Origin: Allorhizobium ampelinum S4
GTDB taxonomy: Bacteria > Pseudomonadota > Alphaproteobacteria > Rhizobiales > Rhizobiaceae
Assembly (NCBI RefSeq): GCF_000016285.1
Contig: NC_011989.1
Location: 251,001-315,000 of the forward strand
Reading direction: 5' to 3'
Length of the DNA: 64,000 bases
Positions 8,407 to 19,186 of the stretch are shown here, piece after piece (position 1 is the first letter of the stretch; every line of letters begins with the position of its first letter). The position numbers and the translations under genes are program-made. Below the pieces are notes generated by a model, which worked only from the letters and a program-made list of their open reading frames with translations, was not told the DNA's origin and did no database searches.

Positions 8407-8431
8407 AACGGTTCCATGCCGCTTTGGTTCC
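8407..8431 (-). promoter_or_regulatory. EcfG (general stress sigma factor) promoter of the DUF883-like gene
   Basis: Read on the minus strand: GGAAC at 8431-8427, a 16-nt spacer, then CGTT at 8410-8407. This is an exact match to the alphaproteobacterial EcfG consensus GGAAC-N16/17-CGTT (established knowledge). The -10 element lies about 31 nt before the start codon at 8375. Confidence 0.8.
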
Positions 8432-8589
8432 ATTCGGTTCTCGAAAAGAACGCAATGGGATGGAATCAACGGATAGACATTGCCCATCCCATCCGTCTTC
8501 CATCCATGCCCAAGACATTATAAGCAGGGGATTGAAGCAGCCCCTATGATTACCTTTCTGGCACCCTTCTGGAGAACGGCCCTCGCGCC

Positions 8590-11091
8590 ATGGCAGGCAT
8601 GAAAAAGTCACGAAACCGCATTGAGCCCAGGCTTGGCGACGCTGAGAATGAGGATGGTGACGAGATCAGGCTCGACAGCAATGATCGCGTGCTCGGCGGA
8701 CGCTCGGCCTCGGGTGGGAAAAAAATGCCGGCCACCAGTTCCAAACGGTCGAGAGAGGTTGCCGATCCGCGCCCGAAACGTGAGAAAGTCCAGTCCGGTG
8801 GCCTTTTTGGGGGTATCCGCAGGCTGTTCTACTGGTGCGTTGTGCTGGGCATATGGGGAACGATCGGCGTCGTTGGCCTGGTCATCTATTTTGCCGCCCA
8901 GATGCCAAGCGCCAGTTCCTGGACCGTGCCGGCCCGCGCGCCGAATATCAAGATTGTCTCTGTCGATGGCGCATTGATCGCCAATCGCGGTGTCACCGGT
9001 GGCGAAGCCTTGTCCATCGATGAAATGTCGCCCTATCTGCCGGAAGCGATCGTGGCGATTGAGGACAAACGGTTTTACCACCATTTCGGTGTCGATTTCA
9101 TCGGGGTCGGCCGCGCCTTCGTCACCAATATTCTGCTGGGCCATAAGGCTCAGGGCGGATCGACCATCACCCAGCAATTGGCCCGAAACCTGTTTCTGTC
9201 GCCCAAGAAGACGTTTGAGCGCAAAGTGCAGGAGGTGCTGCTATCGCTGTGGCTTGAGCAGAAATATACCAAGGATCAGATCCTGGCCATGTATCTGAAC
9301 CGGGTCTATTTTGGCGACAATGCCTATGGCGTCGAAGCGGCATCGCGGCGCTATTTCAATACCTCTGCGCGTGACGTCAATCTGGGCGAAGCGGCGCTTT
9401 TGGCCGGGTTGGTTCAGGCGCCGTCGCGGCTGTCGCCGGTCAACGATCCAAAGCCAGCCCAGGATCGGGCCAAGGTCGTGCTGGGCGCCATGCGCGAACA
9501 GGGCTACATCACGGACAGCGACTTCGACCGCGCCATGAAACAGTCCCCGGACCACGCCAAGCGGCAGGCCGATGGTGCAGGCCAATATGTGGCCGACATG
9601 GTGGCGGGCCAGTTGAAAGGGCTGATCGGCGAGGTCAAACAGGACATTGTCGTCACCACGACGATCGATCCGACGCTGGAGGATGCGGCGCAGGCCGCAA
9701 TTGCTGCCACGCTGGACAAGGACGGCAAGAAATCCAATGCCTCGCAAGCGGCTCTTGTCGCCATTGATGGCAATGGCGCGGTGCGTGCTTTGGTCGGCGG
9801 TCGGGATTATGCGACCAGTCAGTTCAATCGAGCCGTAACCGCCAAACGGCAGCCGGGTTCGGCTTTCAAGCCTTTCGTTTATGCCGCTGCCATGGAAATC
9901 GGCGATACGCCCAGCACTGTCCGCAATGACGGTCCGGTGAAGATTGGCAACTGGACCCCTGAAAACTACGAGCAAAAATACAATGGACCGGTGACGCTTT
10001 CCTACGCGCTCGCCCATTCGCTCAACACTGTGGCCGCCCAGTTGGTGATGGAGGTTGGCCCGGATCAGGTGATCAAACTTGCCCACCGGCTCGGTGTCGA
10101 ATCGGATCTGCAAAGCAATGCGTCGATTGCGCTCGGCACCTCGGAAGTCTCACTGCTGGAGCTGACGGCAGCCTATGCGCCCTTCATGAATGGCGGCTAC
10201 AAGGCAACCCCGCATGTGATCAGCCAGATTGCCGATGCCGATGGCAAGGTGCTTTATACAGCCGATTACGGCGAGCCCCCGCGAGTGCTCAATCAGCAGG
10301 TTGTTGGGCAGATGACCCGGATGATGGAATCTGTGATGACCGAGGGCACCGGCAAGGCGGCCAAGCTCAAGAACTGGCAAGCAGCTGGCAAGACCGGAAC
10401 GACACAGTCGTTCCGCGACGCGCTGTTTGTCGGCTTTACCAGCAATCTCACCACCGGCGTCTGGTTCGGCAATGACGACGGGGCGCCGATGAAGAAGGTG
10501 ACCGGCGGCGGTCTTCCTGCCAAGACCTGGAAGGATTTCATGACGGTTGCCCATAAAGGTCTGACACCGGTGCCGTTGTTTGGCGATCCGACGCCACAGA
10601 CCGAGGAAAGTCCGTCGCTGACGACGATGATCCAGCAGGTCCTGTCCGGCACGCCGTCCACGCCTGCCCCTGCCGATCAGGAAAACAGCTATCCACCGGC
10701 GCCACCAGCGCCTGCCAATACGCCGGGTCCGCTGTCCGGCAATGCGCCCGGCATTCAGCCTGGTGATGCCAATCCGGCTTATCCACCTCAGGCGCGCCAG
10801 ATGCCAAACCAGAATCCGGGTCAACTGCCGGGCCAGGCCCCATTACAGCCGCGCCCGCCGGTCAATCCACGCGATGGCGCCGTTCTGGAAGGCCGGGTTC
10901 CGCCGGGGGCTTTGCGCAGCAACAATCCGATGCCTGAGGATGGCTATCCGGGTGAAGATCCCGACAGTAATCCTTATGGTGCTGATGGCGGCTATGCGCC
11001 TCCGGCCGATGTCGGTGAAGGACAACAGCCCCGCGCGCAGAGCCATGGCGATGGAAAGACCACGCTGCTGGATGTGATCATGGGACGGTAA
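8590..11091 (+). CDS. Class A penicillin-binding protein (PBP1A-type, bifunctional)
   Basis: An 833-residue peptidoglycan synthase. The N-terminus is charged and cytoplasmic, followed by one membrane helix (about 80-103). The GT51 glycosyltransferase has catalytic Glu158 (AIEDKRFYHHFGVD), GGSTITQQLARNLF and the E-x-K-x-Q-E-like helix (FERKVQEVLLSLWLEQKYTK). The transpeptidase has S424-x-x-K427 (GSAFKPF), S477-L-N479 and K601-T-G. The last 140 residues or so are a Pro/Gln/Asn-rich, probably disordered periplasmic tail before a short acidic end. ATG 8590 and ATG 8599 are both possible; the nearest purine-rich site (GGAG, 8571) is far from either. It is monocistronic. Confidence 0.95.
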   Translation: MAGMKKSRNRIEPRLGDAENEDGDEIRLDSNDRVLGGRSASGGKKMPATSSKRSREVADPRPKREKVQSGGLFGGIRRLFYWCVVLGIWGTIGVVGLVIYFAAQMPSASSWTVPARAPNIKIVSVDGALIANRGVTGGEALSIDEMSPYLPEAIVAIEDKRFYHHFGVDFIGVGRAFVTNILLGHKAQGGSTITQQLARNLFLSPKKTFERKVQEVLLSLWLEQKYTKDQILAMYLNRVYFGDNAYGVEAASRRYFNTSARDVNLGEAALLAGLVQAPSRLSPVNDPKPAQDRAKVVLGAMREQGYITDSDFDRAMKQSPDHAKRQADGAGQYVADMVAGQLKGLIGEVKQDIVVTTTIDPTLEDAAQAAIAATLDKDGKKSNASQAALVAIDGNGAVRALVGGRDYATSQFNRAVTAKRQPGSAFKPFVYAAAMEIGDTPSTVRNDGPVKIGNWTPENYEQKYNGPVTLSYALAHSLNTVAAQLVMEVGPDQVIKLAHRLGVESDLQSNASIALGTSEVSLLELTAAYAPFMNGGYKATPHVISQIADADGKVLYTADYGEPPRVLNQQVVGQMTRMMESVMTEGTGKAAKLKNWQAAGKTGTTQSFRDALFVGFTSNLTTGVWFGNDDGAPMKKVTGGGLPAKTWKDFMTVAHKGLTPVPLFGDPTPQTEESPSLTTMIQQVLSGTPSTPAPADQENSYPPAPPAPANTPGPLSGNAPGIQPGDANPAYPPQARQMPNQNPGQLPGQAPLQPRPPVNPRDGAVLEGRVPPGALRSNNPMPEDGYPGEDPDSNPYGADGGYAPPADVGEGQQPRAQSHGDGKTTLLDVIMGR

Positions 11092-11270
11092 CGGCTGGAT
11101 TTTATATGTGCTATGACGCCTTGATCGTGCCGTAGGCTCCAGGCAAGCAATGCCTGCCACATCTGATGGGATTTGGCTCCCGGTTGTATGGCTTGTTCAC
11201 CTTGGCACCATCCGCAATACCTTGTTTTGCGGGAAATGCGTAAACTTGGTGGTCGGCGTGAATTTGGTGC

Positions 11271-11301
11271 CTTGCAGTCGTAAATTTCGGTTCTTATATA
11301 G
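11271..11301 (+). promoter_or_regulatory. Heat-shock (RpoH) promoter of dnaK
   Basis: CTTG at 11271-11274, an 18-nt spacer, then CTTATATAG at 11293-11301. This fits the CTTG-N17/18-CYTATNT consensus described for Agrobacterium and related heat-shock genes (established knowledge). It would give a leader of roughly 105 nt before the dnaK start. Confidence 0.78.
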
Positions 11302-11412
11302 CCCGCATAAGGCAGCGTCGCTGCGCAATCCCGTAGACCACAATCCACGTCGAGGGGCTGTCACTGGAATGCCTGTCGGGGTTCGGACAGCCTGCTTCAA
11401 GGAGAGAATAAA

Positions 11413-13328
<1,916 letters not shown>

Positions 13329-13329
<1 letters not shown>

Positions 13330-13790
13330 TGCGGAATTCGCGGCGTCATACCTTTGTGAGATGGCTGGCCTTCGGGCCAGCCGCGTTTGCTTTGGCAGGG
13401 TGCCTAGCCGCGCATGCGGCAGCGGGCGCCGATGTTCACCAGAAAGTCAGTGCTGCCGAAGCGTCTATCCTCCAGGCGATTGCCAAACGGGATACGGCGC
13501 TTTTGCGGCGAACCGTTGGTGGTCTCGGTCCGCTGATCGAGGATGCCTTGAAGCGCAAGAAGTCCGGTGGGCAGGTCTCTTCCTGCGATCTGGCGGCCCA
13601 CTCCCTGGGCTTTGCCGGCATGTCGCTGTCGGAGGCGGTCACGCAAAAAGGTGCTGCGCGAAAAATGCTGATGGATGATGCCCGCCAGGCGGCGGCAGAT
13701 TTTAACAGGGACATGTCTGCCTGCGACGCGCAGGTGGGACAGAAGACAAGCAACCACGCGGGTGTGGAAAAAGCTTTGAGAGCTTTGTAG
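13329..13790 (+). CDS. Small exported (probable lipo-) protein between dnaK and dnaJ
   Basis: A 153-residue protein whose ATG at 13329 shares a base with the dnaK stop, so it is translationally coupled. The N-terminus has basic residues ([10 protein letters not shown]), a hydrophobic stretch ([13 protein letters not shown]) and a lipobox-like LAGC, suggesting lipidation at that Cys or ordinary signal cleavage after HAAAG. The mature part is helical, with two further cysteines ([10 protein letters not shown] and MSACDAQVG) that could form a disulfide. No known family was recognised. The position inside the dnaK-dnaJ operon predicts heat-shock coexpression and an envelope role (inference). Confidence 0.8.
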
Positions 13791-13794
13791 GACG

Positions 13795-14937
13795 ATGGCA
13801 AAAGCAGATTTCTACGAGACCCTCGGTGTCTCCAAAACCGCAGATGAAAAAGAGCTGAAAAGCGCCTTCCGCAAGCTGGCGATGAAGTTTCACCCGGACA
13901 AAAATCCTGGTGATGCCGAATCCGAGCGGAAGTTCAAGGAAATAAACGAGGCCTATGAAACGCTGAAGGACCCGCAAAAACGGGCTGCCTATGATCGTTT
14001 CGGCCACGCTGCCTTTGAGCAGGGTGGCATGGGCAGCGCTGGCGGCGGCGGTGGTTTTGCTGGCGGCGGCTTCTCGGATATTTTCGAGGACATCTTTGGC
14101 GAGATGATGGGCGGCGGGCGTGGCGGCAATGCGCGTGGACGCTCCACCGGTGGCCGTGAACGTGGTGCCGACCTGCGCTACAATATGGAAATTTCGCTGG
14201 AGGAAGCCTTTACCGGCAAGACGGCGCAGATCCGGGTTCCGACTTCGATTACCTGCGAAGTCTGTTCCGGTTCGGGCGCCAAGCCCGGCACCAAGCCGAC
14301 CACCTGCGCCACCTGCCAGGGGTCTGGACGGGTGCGGGCTGCCCAGGGCTTCTTTTCCATTGAGCGGACCTGCCCGACCTGTCAGGGCCGGGGCCAGACG
14401 ATCAGCGATCCCTGCGGCAAATGCCATGGCCAGGGCCGCGTCACGGAAGAGCGTCAGCTGTCCGTTTCCATTCCGTCCGGCATCGAAGATGGGACACGCA
14501 TTCGTCTTCAGGGCGAGGGCGAAGCGGGCTTGCGAGGCGGGCCGTCAGGCGATCTCTATATTTTCCTGTCGGTCAAGCCGCACCAGTTCTTCCAGCGCGA
14601 AGGTGCCGATCTCTACTGCTCCGTGCCGATCTCGATGACAACCGCTGCACTCGGCGGCACGTTCGACGTGACCACGCTGGATGGAACCAAGTCGCGGGTC
14701 ACCGTGCCGGAAGGTACGCAACCCGGCAAGCAGTTCCGTTTGAAGGGCAAGGGCATGCCGGTGCTGCGCTCGGCGCAGATGGGTGATCTCTACATCCAGA
14801 TCCAGATCGAGACGCCGCAGAAGCTCACCAAGCGCCAACGCGAGTTGCTGCAGGAATTCGACCAGATCTCGTCCAAGGAGAACAATCCAGAATCGACTGG
14901 ATTTTTCGCCCGGATGAAAGAGTTCTTCGAGGGTTGA
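13795..14937 (+). CDS. dnaJ: Chaperone DnaJ (Hsp40)
   Basis: A 380-residue DnaK co-chaperone. The J domain (1-70) has the HPD motif ([10 protein letters not shown]). A Gly/Phe-rich region follows (about 75-125). The zinc domain has all four Cys motifs: [24 protein letters not shown] and CGKCHGQG. The C-terminal substrate-binding domains follow ([32 protein letters not shown]). It lies 4 nt after the small lipoprotein-like gene in the dnaK operon and ends at a convergent terminator shared with slyX. Confidence 0.98.
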   Translation: MAKADFYETLGVSKTADEKELKSAFRKLAMKFHPDKNPGDAESERKFKEINEAYETLKDPQKRAAYDRFGHAAFEQGGMGSAGGGGGFAGGGFSDIFEDIFGEMMGGGRGGNARGRSTGGRERGADLRYNMEISLEEAFTGKTAQIRVPTSITCEVCSGSGAKPGTKPTTCATCQGSGRVRAAQGFFSIERTCPTCQGRGQTISDPCGKCHGQGRVTEERQLSVSIPSGIEDGTRIRLQGEGEAGLRGGPSGDLYIFLSVKPHQFFQREGADLYCSVPISMTTAALGGTFDVTTLDGTKSRVTVPEGTQPGKQFRLKGKGMPVLRSAQMGDLYIQIQIETPQKLTKRQRELLQEFDQISSKENNPESTGFFARMKEFFEG

Positions 14938-14941
14938 TGAA

Positions 14942-14973
14942 AAAAGGCCGGTGCGCTTCGCATCGGCCTTTTC
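14942..14973. terminator. Bidirectional terminator between dnaJ and slyX
   Basis: AAAAGGCCGGTGCG pairs with CGCATCGGCCTTTT (one G-U) around a short loop, with A and T runs on either side. Confidence 0.82.
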
Positions 14974-14978
14974 CACGG

Positions 14979-15203
14979 TCAATAATGTGGAGGCTTGGTG
15001 ATCGGTACACTGTCCGCTGCTTGTTCTTCGAGGCTGAGAAACCGTTCCGTCAGCCGATCAAGCTTGGCCCGCGTCTGCTCCACCACTTTCCACTGCTCGG
15101 TCAACTGATCTGAAAGCTCTTCGATGGTCTTGGCCTGATAGGCAACCGTTTCCTCAAGCCGGATCAGGCGGTCTTCTGCGTCGGCGTCTTTCGCGCTAGC
15201 CAT
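14979..15203 (-). CDS. slyX: SlyX family protein
   Basis: A 74-residue coiled-coil protein. The heptad pattern is clear through EDRLIRLEETVAYQAKTIEE and LSDQLTEQWKVVEQTRAKL, and the terminal PPHY is the hallmark of SlyX. Family members are small cytoplasmic helical proteins of unknown function. The gene is separate from its neighbours and shares a terminator with dnaJ. Confidence 0.88.
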   Translation of the reverse strand: MASAKDADAEDRLIRLEETVAYQAKTIEELSDQLTEQWKVVEQTRAKLDRLTERFLSLEEQAADSVPITKPPHY

Positions 15204-15365
15204 GCTGTACTCCTGCCATTGTCTTCGTCAGGACGAGCTACTGCATAATTGCCGGAAACGGAATTGCTTTGGGCTTGATGCGGACAATAAAATGATACAG
15301 CTTTTTTCGTGTCTTACATATGACACTACAGCTTTGTCCCGTGAGACGATTTGATATGGGAATGC

Positions 15366-16490
15366 ATGGCTGAAAAAACCTTCATCAACCGGCTGCAGCT
15401 GACAGATTTCCGCAATTACGGCTCCGCCTCCTTGCGGCTCGATGGCCGCCATGTGGTGCTGACCGGCAATAATGGTTCCGGCAAGACCAATTTGATGGAA
15501 GCGGTTTCCTTTCTGTCGCCGGGGCGCGGGCTGCGCCGTGCGGTGCTGTCCGATGTGGCGCGGGCCGGTGCGGCAAGCGGATTTTCGATTTTTGCCAGCC
15601 TGGAGGGCATGGCCGGAGACGTGGAGCTTGGCACCGGTTCGGAGGTTCTGGACGAGACGGCGGTGCGGCGTCTGCGCATCAATGGCGCCTCGGTGCGCTC
15701 CGTCGATGAATTGACCGATCATCTGCGCGTTCTCTGGCTGACGCCCGCCATGGACGGTCTCTTCACCGGCTCCTCTTCCGAGCGGCGCCGGTTTCTGGAT
15801 CGGCTGGTCCTGTCGATCGATCCACAGCATGGCCGTCGCGCCAGCGACTTCGAGCGCGCCATGCGCAGCCGCAACAAGCTGCTCTCTGAAGGTCGTTTCG
15901 ATGCCAGTTGGCTTGCCGGGATAGAGCAGCAGATGGCGGCGCTCGGCATTGCCATGGCGCTCGCCCGTCAGGAAATGATGCGGTTGCTGGCCGCTCTTAT
16001 CGAGCAGCGACGGGAGCCTGAAACTTTTCCGGGGGCAGACCTGATGCTGTCGGGCTTCATGGATGAGCATGCTGGCACGGCGGCTATCGATCTCGAAGAC
16101 ACCTATCGCGACAGTCTGGCAGGCTCCAGGGGCAGGGATGCGGCGGCGGGCCGCACGCTGGAGGGGCCGCATCGCAGCGATCTTCTGGTCCGTCACCGGG
16201 AAAAGGACATGGAAGCCGAGCGCTGTTCGACCGGCGAGCAGAAGGCTCTGCTGATCGGCCTGATCCTTGCCCATGCCGAACTGGTGGCGACGATGACCGG
16301 TTTTGCGCCGATCCTGCTTTTGGATGAAATTGCCGCCCATCTCGACGAGGGCCGTCGCGCTGCCCTGTTCGACCGGATCGACGTGCTCGGCGGCCAGGCT
16401 TTCATGACCGGTACCGATGCGCAGATGTTTGCAAGTCTGGGCGATCGGGCACAATTCGTCACTGTGGATGACGGCCATCTGTCATTGTGA
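15366..16490 (+). CDS. recF: DNA replication/repair protein RecF
   Basis: A 374-residue SMC-like ATPase that loads RecA at gaps together with RecO and RecR. The start is set at MAEKTFINRLQLTDFRNY; a TTG five codons upstream is less likely. Walker A is GNNGSGKT, the ABC signature lies in CSTGEQKALLIGL, and Walker B is ILLLDEIAAHLD. The usual RecF segment ERRRFLDRLV is present. It is not beside dnaA or gyrB. dnaN also lies in this window but 34 kb away, so the classical origin cluster is broken up, as is usual in rhizobia. The stop overlaps a possible GTG start of the moeB-like gene. Confidence 0.96.
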   Translation: MAEKTFINRLQLTDFRNYGSASLRLDGRHVVLTGNNGSGKTNLMEAVSFLSPGRGLRRAVLSDVARAGAASGFSIFASLEGMAGDVELGTGSEVLDETAVRRLRINGASVRSVDELTDHLRVLWLTPAMDGLFTGSSSERRRFLDRLVLSIDPQHGRRASDFERAMRSRNKLLSEGRFDASWLAGIEQQMAALGIAMALARQEMMRLLAALIEQRREPETFPGADLMLSGFMDEHAGTAAIDLEDTYRDSLAGSRGRDAAAGRTLEGPHRSDLLVRHREKDMEAERCSTGEQKALLIGLILAHAELVATMTGFAPILLLDEIAAHLDEGRRAALFDRIDVLGGQAFMTGTDAQMFASLGDRAQFVTVDDGHLSL

Positions 16491-16510
16491 CTATTCGGAA
16501 AGCCAAAGAC

Positions 16511-17296
16511 ATGCAACAACAGGCCATGGAGACGCTTTCATCCGAAGAAATCCAGCGTTATCAACGCCACATCCTGTTGCCGGAAATCGGCGGGGCAGGC
16601 CAGCAGAAGCTGAAAGCCGCCCGCGTGCTGGTGATTGGCGCAGGCGGGCTTGGCGCGCCCGTGCTGCAATATCTGGCCGCAGCCGGTATCGGCACGCTGG
16701 GTATTGCCGATGACGACCACGTCTCGCTCTCCAACCTGCAACGGCAGGTGATCCATGACAGCGGCACGCTGCACGACCTGAAGACGGAAAGCGCGGCAAA
16801 GGCCATTGCCAGACTCAATCCACATGTGCGCGTGATGCGGTTCGAGCAACGCTTCGATGCGGATTTCGCGGCAACGCATCTGCCCGGGTTCGATCTGCTG
16901 ATCGACGGTTCAGACAATTTCGACAGCCGCTATGCTGCCGCCGATGCCGGACAACAGCATTGCCGCCCATTGGTGACCGGTGCTGTGGGGCGTTTTGAAG
17001 GCTCGCTGACAGTGCTGAAACCCTATGAGACCGGACCGGATGGGGTGCTCTATCCTGGTTACCGCGATCTTTTTCCGGAAAAGCCGCCTGCCGGTCTCAT
17101 TCCCACCTGCGCCGAGACCGGCATTATCGGTGCGCTGACCGGGGTGATCGGCACCTTGATGGCCATGGAAGCGATCAAACTTATTACCGGCATTGGGGAA
17201 CCGTTAGTAGGACGTCTGCTAATGTATGATGCCCTGTCCGCTCGGTTCGACACGGTGCGCTACCGGCGTCGTGACAGCAACAGGTCCGCGCCATGA
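16511..17296 (+). CDS. moeB: MoeB/ThiF-family adenylyltransferase
   Basis: A 261-residue E1-like enzyme, which activates the C-terminal Gly-Gly of a small sulfur carrier (MoaD or ThiS) as acyl-adenylate. The Rossmann ATP site is VLVIGAGGLGAPVLQYLAAAG. Further motifs are DDDHVSLSNLQRQVIH (N-x-x-R-Q), LIDGSDNFDSRY and IPTCAETGIIGALTG. The two CxxC zinc pairs of E. coli MoeB are absent: the first position reads PGYRDLF, as I recall for related rhizobial proteins. Possible starts are GTG 16487, ATG 16511 and ATG 16526; the last matches the family N-terminus METLSSEEIQRYQRH well. It is probably cotranscribed with recF. Confidence 0.9.
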   Translation: MQQQAMETLSSEEIQRYQRHILLPEIGGAGQQKLKAARVLVIGAGGLGAPVLQYLAAAGIGTLGIADDDHVSLSNLQRQVIHDSGTLHDLKTESAAKAIARLNPHVRVMRFEQRFDADFAATHLPGFDLLIDGSDNFDSRYAAADAGQQHCRPLVTGAVGRFEGSLTVLKPYETGPDGVLYPGYRDLFPEKPPAGLIPTCAETGIIGALTGVIGTLMAMEAIKLITGIGEPLVGRLLMYDALSARFDTVRYRRRDSNRSAP

Positions 17297-17338
17297 CAAA
17301 ACAGGCCAGAGCGATGACAGGAACAGGAAAGGCTGACC

Positions 17339-17815
17339 ATGGTCGAGATCATTCAGATCGACGAGCATTTTGAAAATTGGGATGATCTTCTGGCCCTAGT
17401 GCTGGAAGCTTTCGACTACATGCATCCGCTGATCGATCCGCCGTCTTCGGCGTTGAAGCTGACGGCGGAAGCCCTGAAAGCCAAGGCGCATGAGGAAATC
17501 GGCTATGCCGCCCTGATCGATGGCAAGCTGGTCGGCTGTCTGTTCTGCCGCCAGAGCGAGGCAGATCGGCTCTATGTCGGCAAGGTCGCCGTACTTCCCG
17601 GCCTTCAGGGGCAAGGGATTGGCCGCGCCATGCTGAAAGCGGCAGAAGGTGTTGCTCATGCCTGTGGTGTCAGGCACTTGCAATTGGAAACCCGTATCGA
17701 GCTTGATAACAATCACAAGCGCTTCGAAAAATGGGGCTTCCATGTTGTCGGGGAAAAAAGCCATCCCGGTTATGACCGGGCAACGTTCGTGCTGATGGAA
17801 AAGCCACTCCTCTGA
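17339..17815 (+). CDS. GNAT-family N-acetyltransferase
   Basis: A 158-residue protein. The acetyl-CoA-binding motif A is clear: LYVGKVAVLPGLQGQGIGRA (Q/R-x-x-G-x-G/A). It is followed by the C-terminal beta-strand pattern LQLETRIELDNNHKRFEKWG. The substrate is unknown. It follows the moeB-like gene by 42 nt and may belong to the same operon. A strong hairpin follows directly. Confidence 0.9.
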   Translation: MVEIIQIDEHFENWDDLLALVLEAFDYMHPLIDPPSSALKLTAEALKAKAHEEIGYAALIDGKLVGCLFCRQSEADRLYVGKVAVLPGLQGQGIGRAMLKAAEGVAHACGVRHLQLETRIELDNNHKRFEKWGFHVVGEKSHPGYDRATFVLMEKPLL

Positions 17816-17817
17816 TG

Positions 17818-17850
17818 ATAAGAACAGCCATTGAAAATGGCTGTTCTTAT
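17818..17850. terminator. Bidirectional terminator after the GNAT gene
   Basis: A 15-bp perfect stem (17818-17832 with 17836-17850) with the core AGAACAGCCATT / AATGGCTGTTCT. It lies between convergent genes. Confidence 0.85.
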
Positions 17851-17893
17851 TTCAGTTTCGAACATCTCAAGCCTTTTATGAAAGTATCTGTGA

Positions 17894-18898
17894 TCAGTCG
17901 CGCCCCGGCAAAACCCGGTTCGGTGGCCTGTGGCCATCGAAATAGGTGCGGATATTGATGATCACCTTGTCCCCCATATCGATCCGGCCCTCAATGGTTG
18001 CTGATCCCATATGCGGCAGCAAGACGACCTTGCCGTCTTCCGCCAGCTTCAACAGCTTCGGATTGACTGCCGGTTCATTCTCGAACACATCCAGACCTGC
18101 GCCCGCGATCTTGCCGTCACGGATGCATTGAATGAGGGCACTCTCGTCGATAATGCCGCCCCGGGCGGTATTGACGATATAGCTGGTCGGCTGCATCAAC
18201 GCCAAACGCCGCGCCGAAAGCAGATGGTAGGTGGCCGGTGTGGATGGACAATTGACCGAGACAATATCAACCCGGGCCAGCATCTGGTCCAGACTGTCCC
18301 AATAGGTTGCCTCCAGCTCATCTTCCGTCTGCGGGCTGACCCGTTTGCGGTTGTGATAGTGGATAGCAAGTCCGAACGCCTTGGCCCGCCTGGCGACCGC
18401 GGTGCCGATCCGGCCCATGCCGACAATGCCGATTCGCTTGCCCCAGATCCGCCGTCCCAGCATCCAGGTTGGCGACCATCCGGCCCATTCGCCGGGCTGG
18501 TCGGTCAGAATGCGTGAGCCTTCCGCCAGGCGCCGCGGACCGGCGAGAATCAGCGCCATGGTCATGTCGGCGGTATCTTCGCTCAGCACATTCGGCGTAT
18601 TGGTCACGGTAATGCCCTTGCGGGCCGCGGCATCGACATCGATATGGTCGGTGCCGTTGGAAAAACTGGCAATCAGTTTCAGTTGCGGGCCAGCCGCCTC
18701 GATCAATCCGGCATCGATTCGGTCGGTCACGGTCGGCACCAGAACATCACAGGTTTTCACCGCATCCATCAGGGCGTCCCGGCTGCGCGGCGTGTCGTCA
18801 ATGTTCAACTCTGCCTCGAACAATTCCCGCATGCGGGTTTCTACTGCGTCCGGCAGTTTGCGCGTGATGTAAACCTTGGTCTTTTTCCGCTGGGTCAT
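17894..18898 (-). CDS. D-isomer-specific 2-hydroxyacid dehydrogenase (glyoxylate/hydroxypyruvate reductase-like)
   Basis: A 334-residue NAD(P)-dependent oxidoreductase. The dinucleotide fold is GIVGMGRIGTAVARRAKAFG. The catalytic set is complete: Arg in NTARGGIIDE, Glu in DVFENEP and His in LPHMGSAT. The substrate domain has IASFSNGTDHIDVDAA. In this enzyme family the reaction is interconversion of 2-keto acids and D-2-hydroxy acids. The sequence resembles rhizobial glyoxylate reductases, but the substrate is not proven. It is monocistronic. Confidence 0.93.
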   Translation of the reverse strand: MTQRKKTKVYITRKLPDAVETRMRELFEAELNIDDTPRSRDALMDAVKTCDVLVPTVTDRIDAGLIEAAGPQLKLIASFSNGTDHIDVDAAARKGITVTNTPNVLSEDTADMTMALILAGPRRLAEGSRILTDQPGEWAGWSPTWMLGRRIWGKRIGIVGMGRIGTAVARRAKAFGLAIHYHNRKRVSPQTEDELEATYWDSLDQMLARVDIVSVNCPSTPATYHLLSARRLALMQPTSYIVNTARGGIIDESALIQCIRDGKIAGAGLDVFENEPAVNPKLLKLAEDGKVVLLPHMGSATIEGRIDMGDKVIINIRTYFDGHRPPNRVLPGRD

Positions 18899-19186
18899 GA
18901 AGACTTTCGATGCTTTGTAAACAGGTCCTTAACCAACACAGGCGATGATTCCGGCCAGTCGTCGCGCGTCGCTGGCGCGGGACGGATGTTTCAAGAGGTT
19001 TCGCCAGCTCCGCACTATTATTCTCGAGCCATTACGGTCGAGAGAGATATTGCGCAGTCCGGCTTATTTCTATCAAACCTGTTCGGGAAGACAATTATAT
19101 CTTCGCCGTTAAGGATCACATACAAGCGACGGAACCGCTGGCGGGGGCTTCGGGTTTCGTTTTATCGATCGATCAACGGAAATGCC

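Noticed and set aside
15228..16478. 416-codon frame on the - strand
   Set aside because: Antisense to recF; composition typical of a shadow frame.
18644..19186. N-terminal extension of the SH3-domain protein
   Set aside because: It is antisense to the dehydrogenase gene, and a signal peptide starts at 19187.
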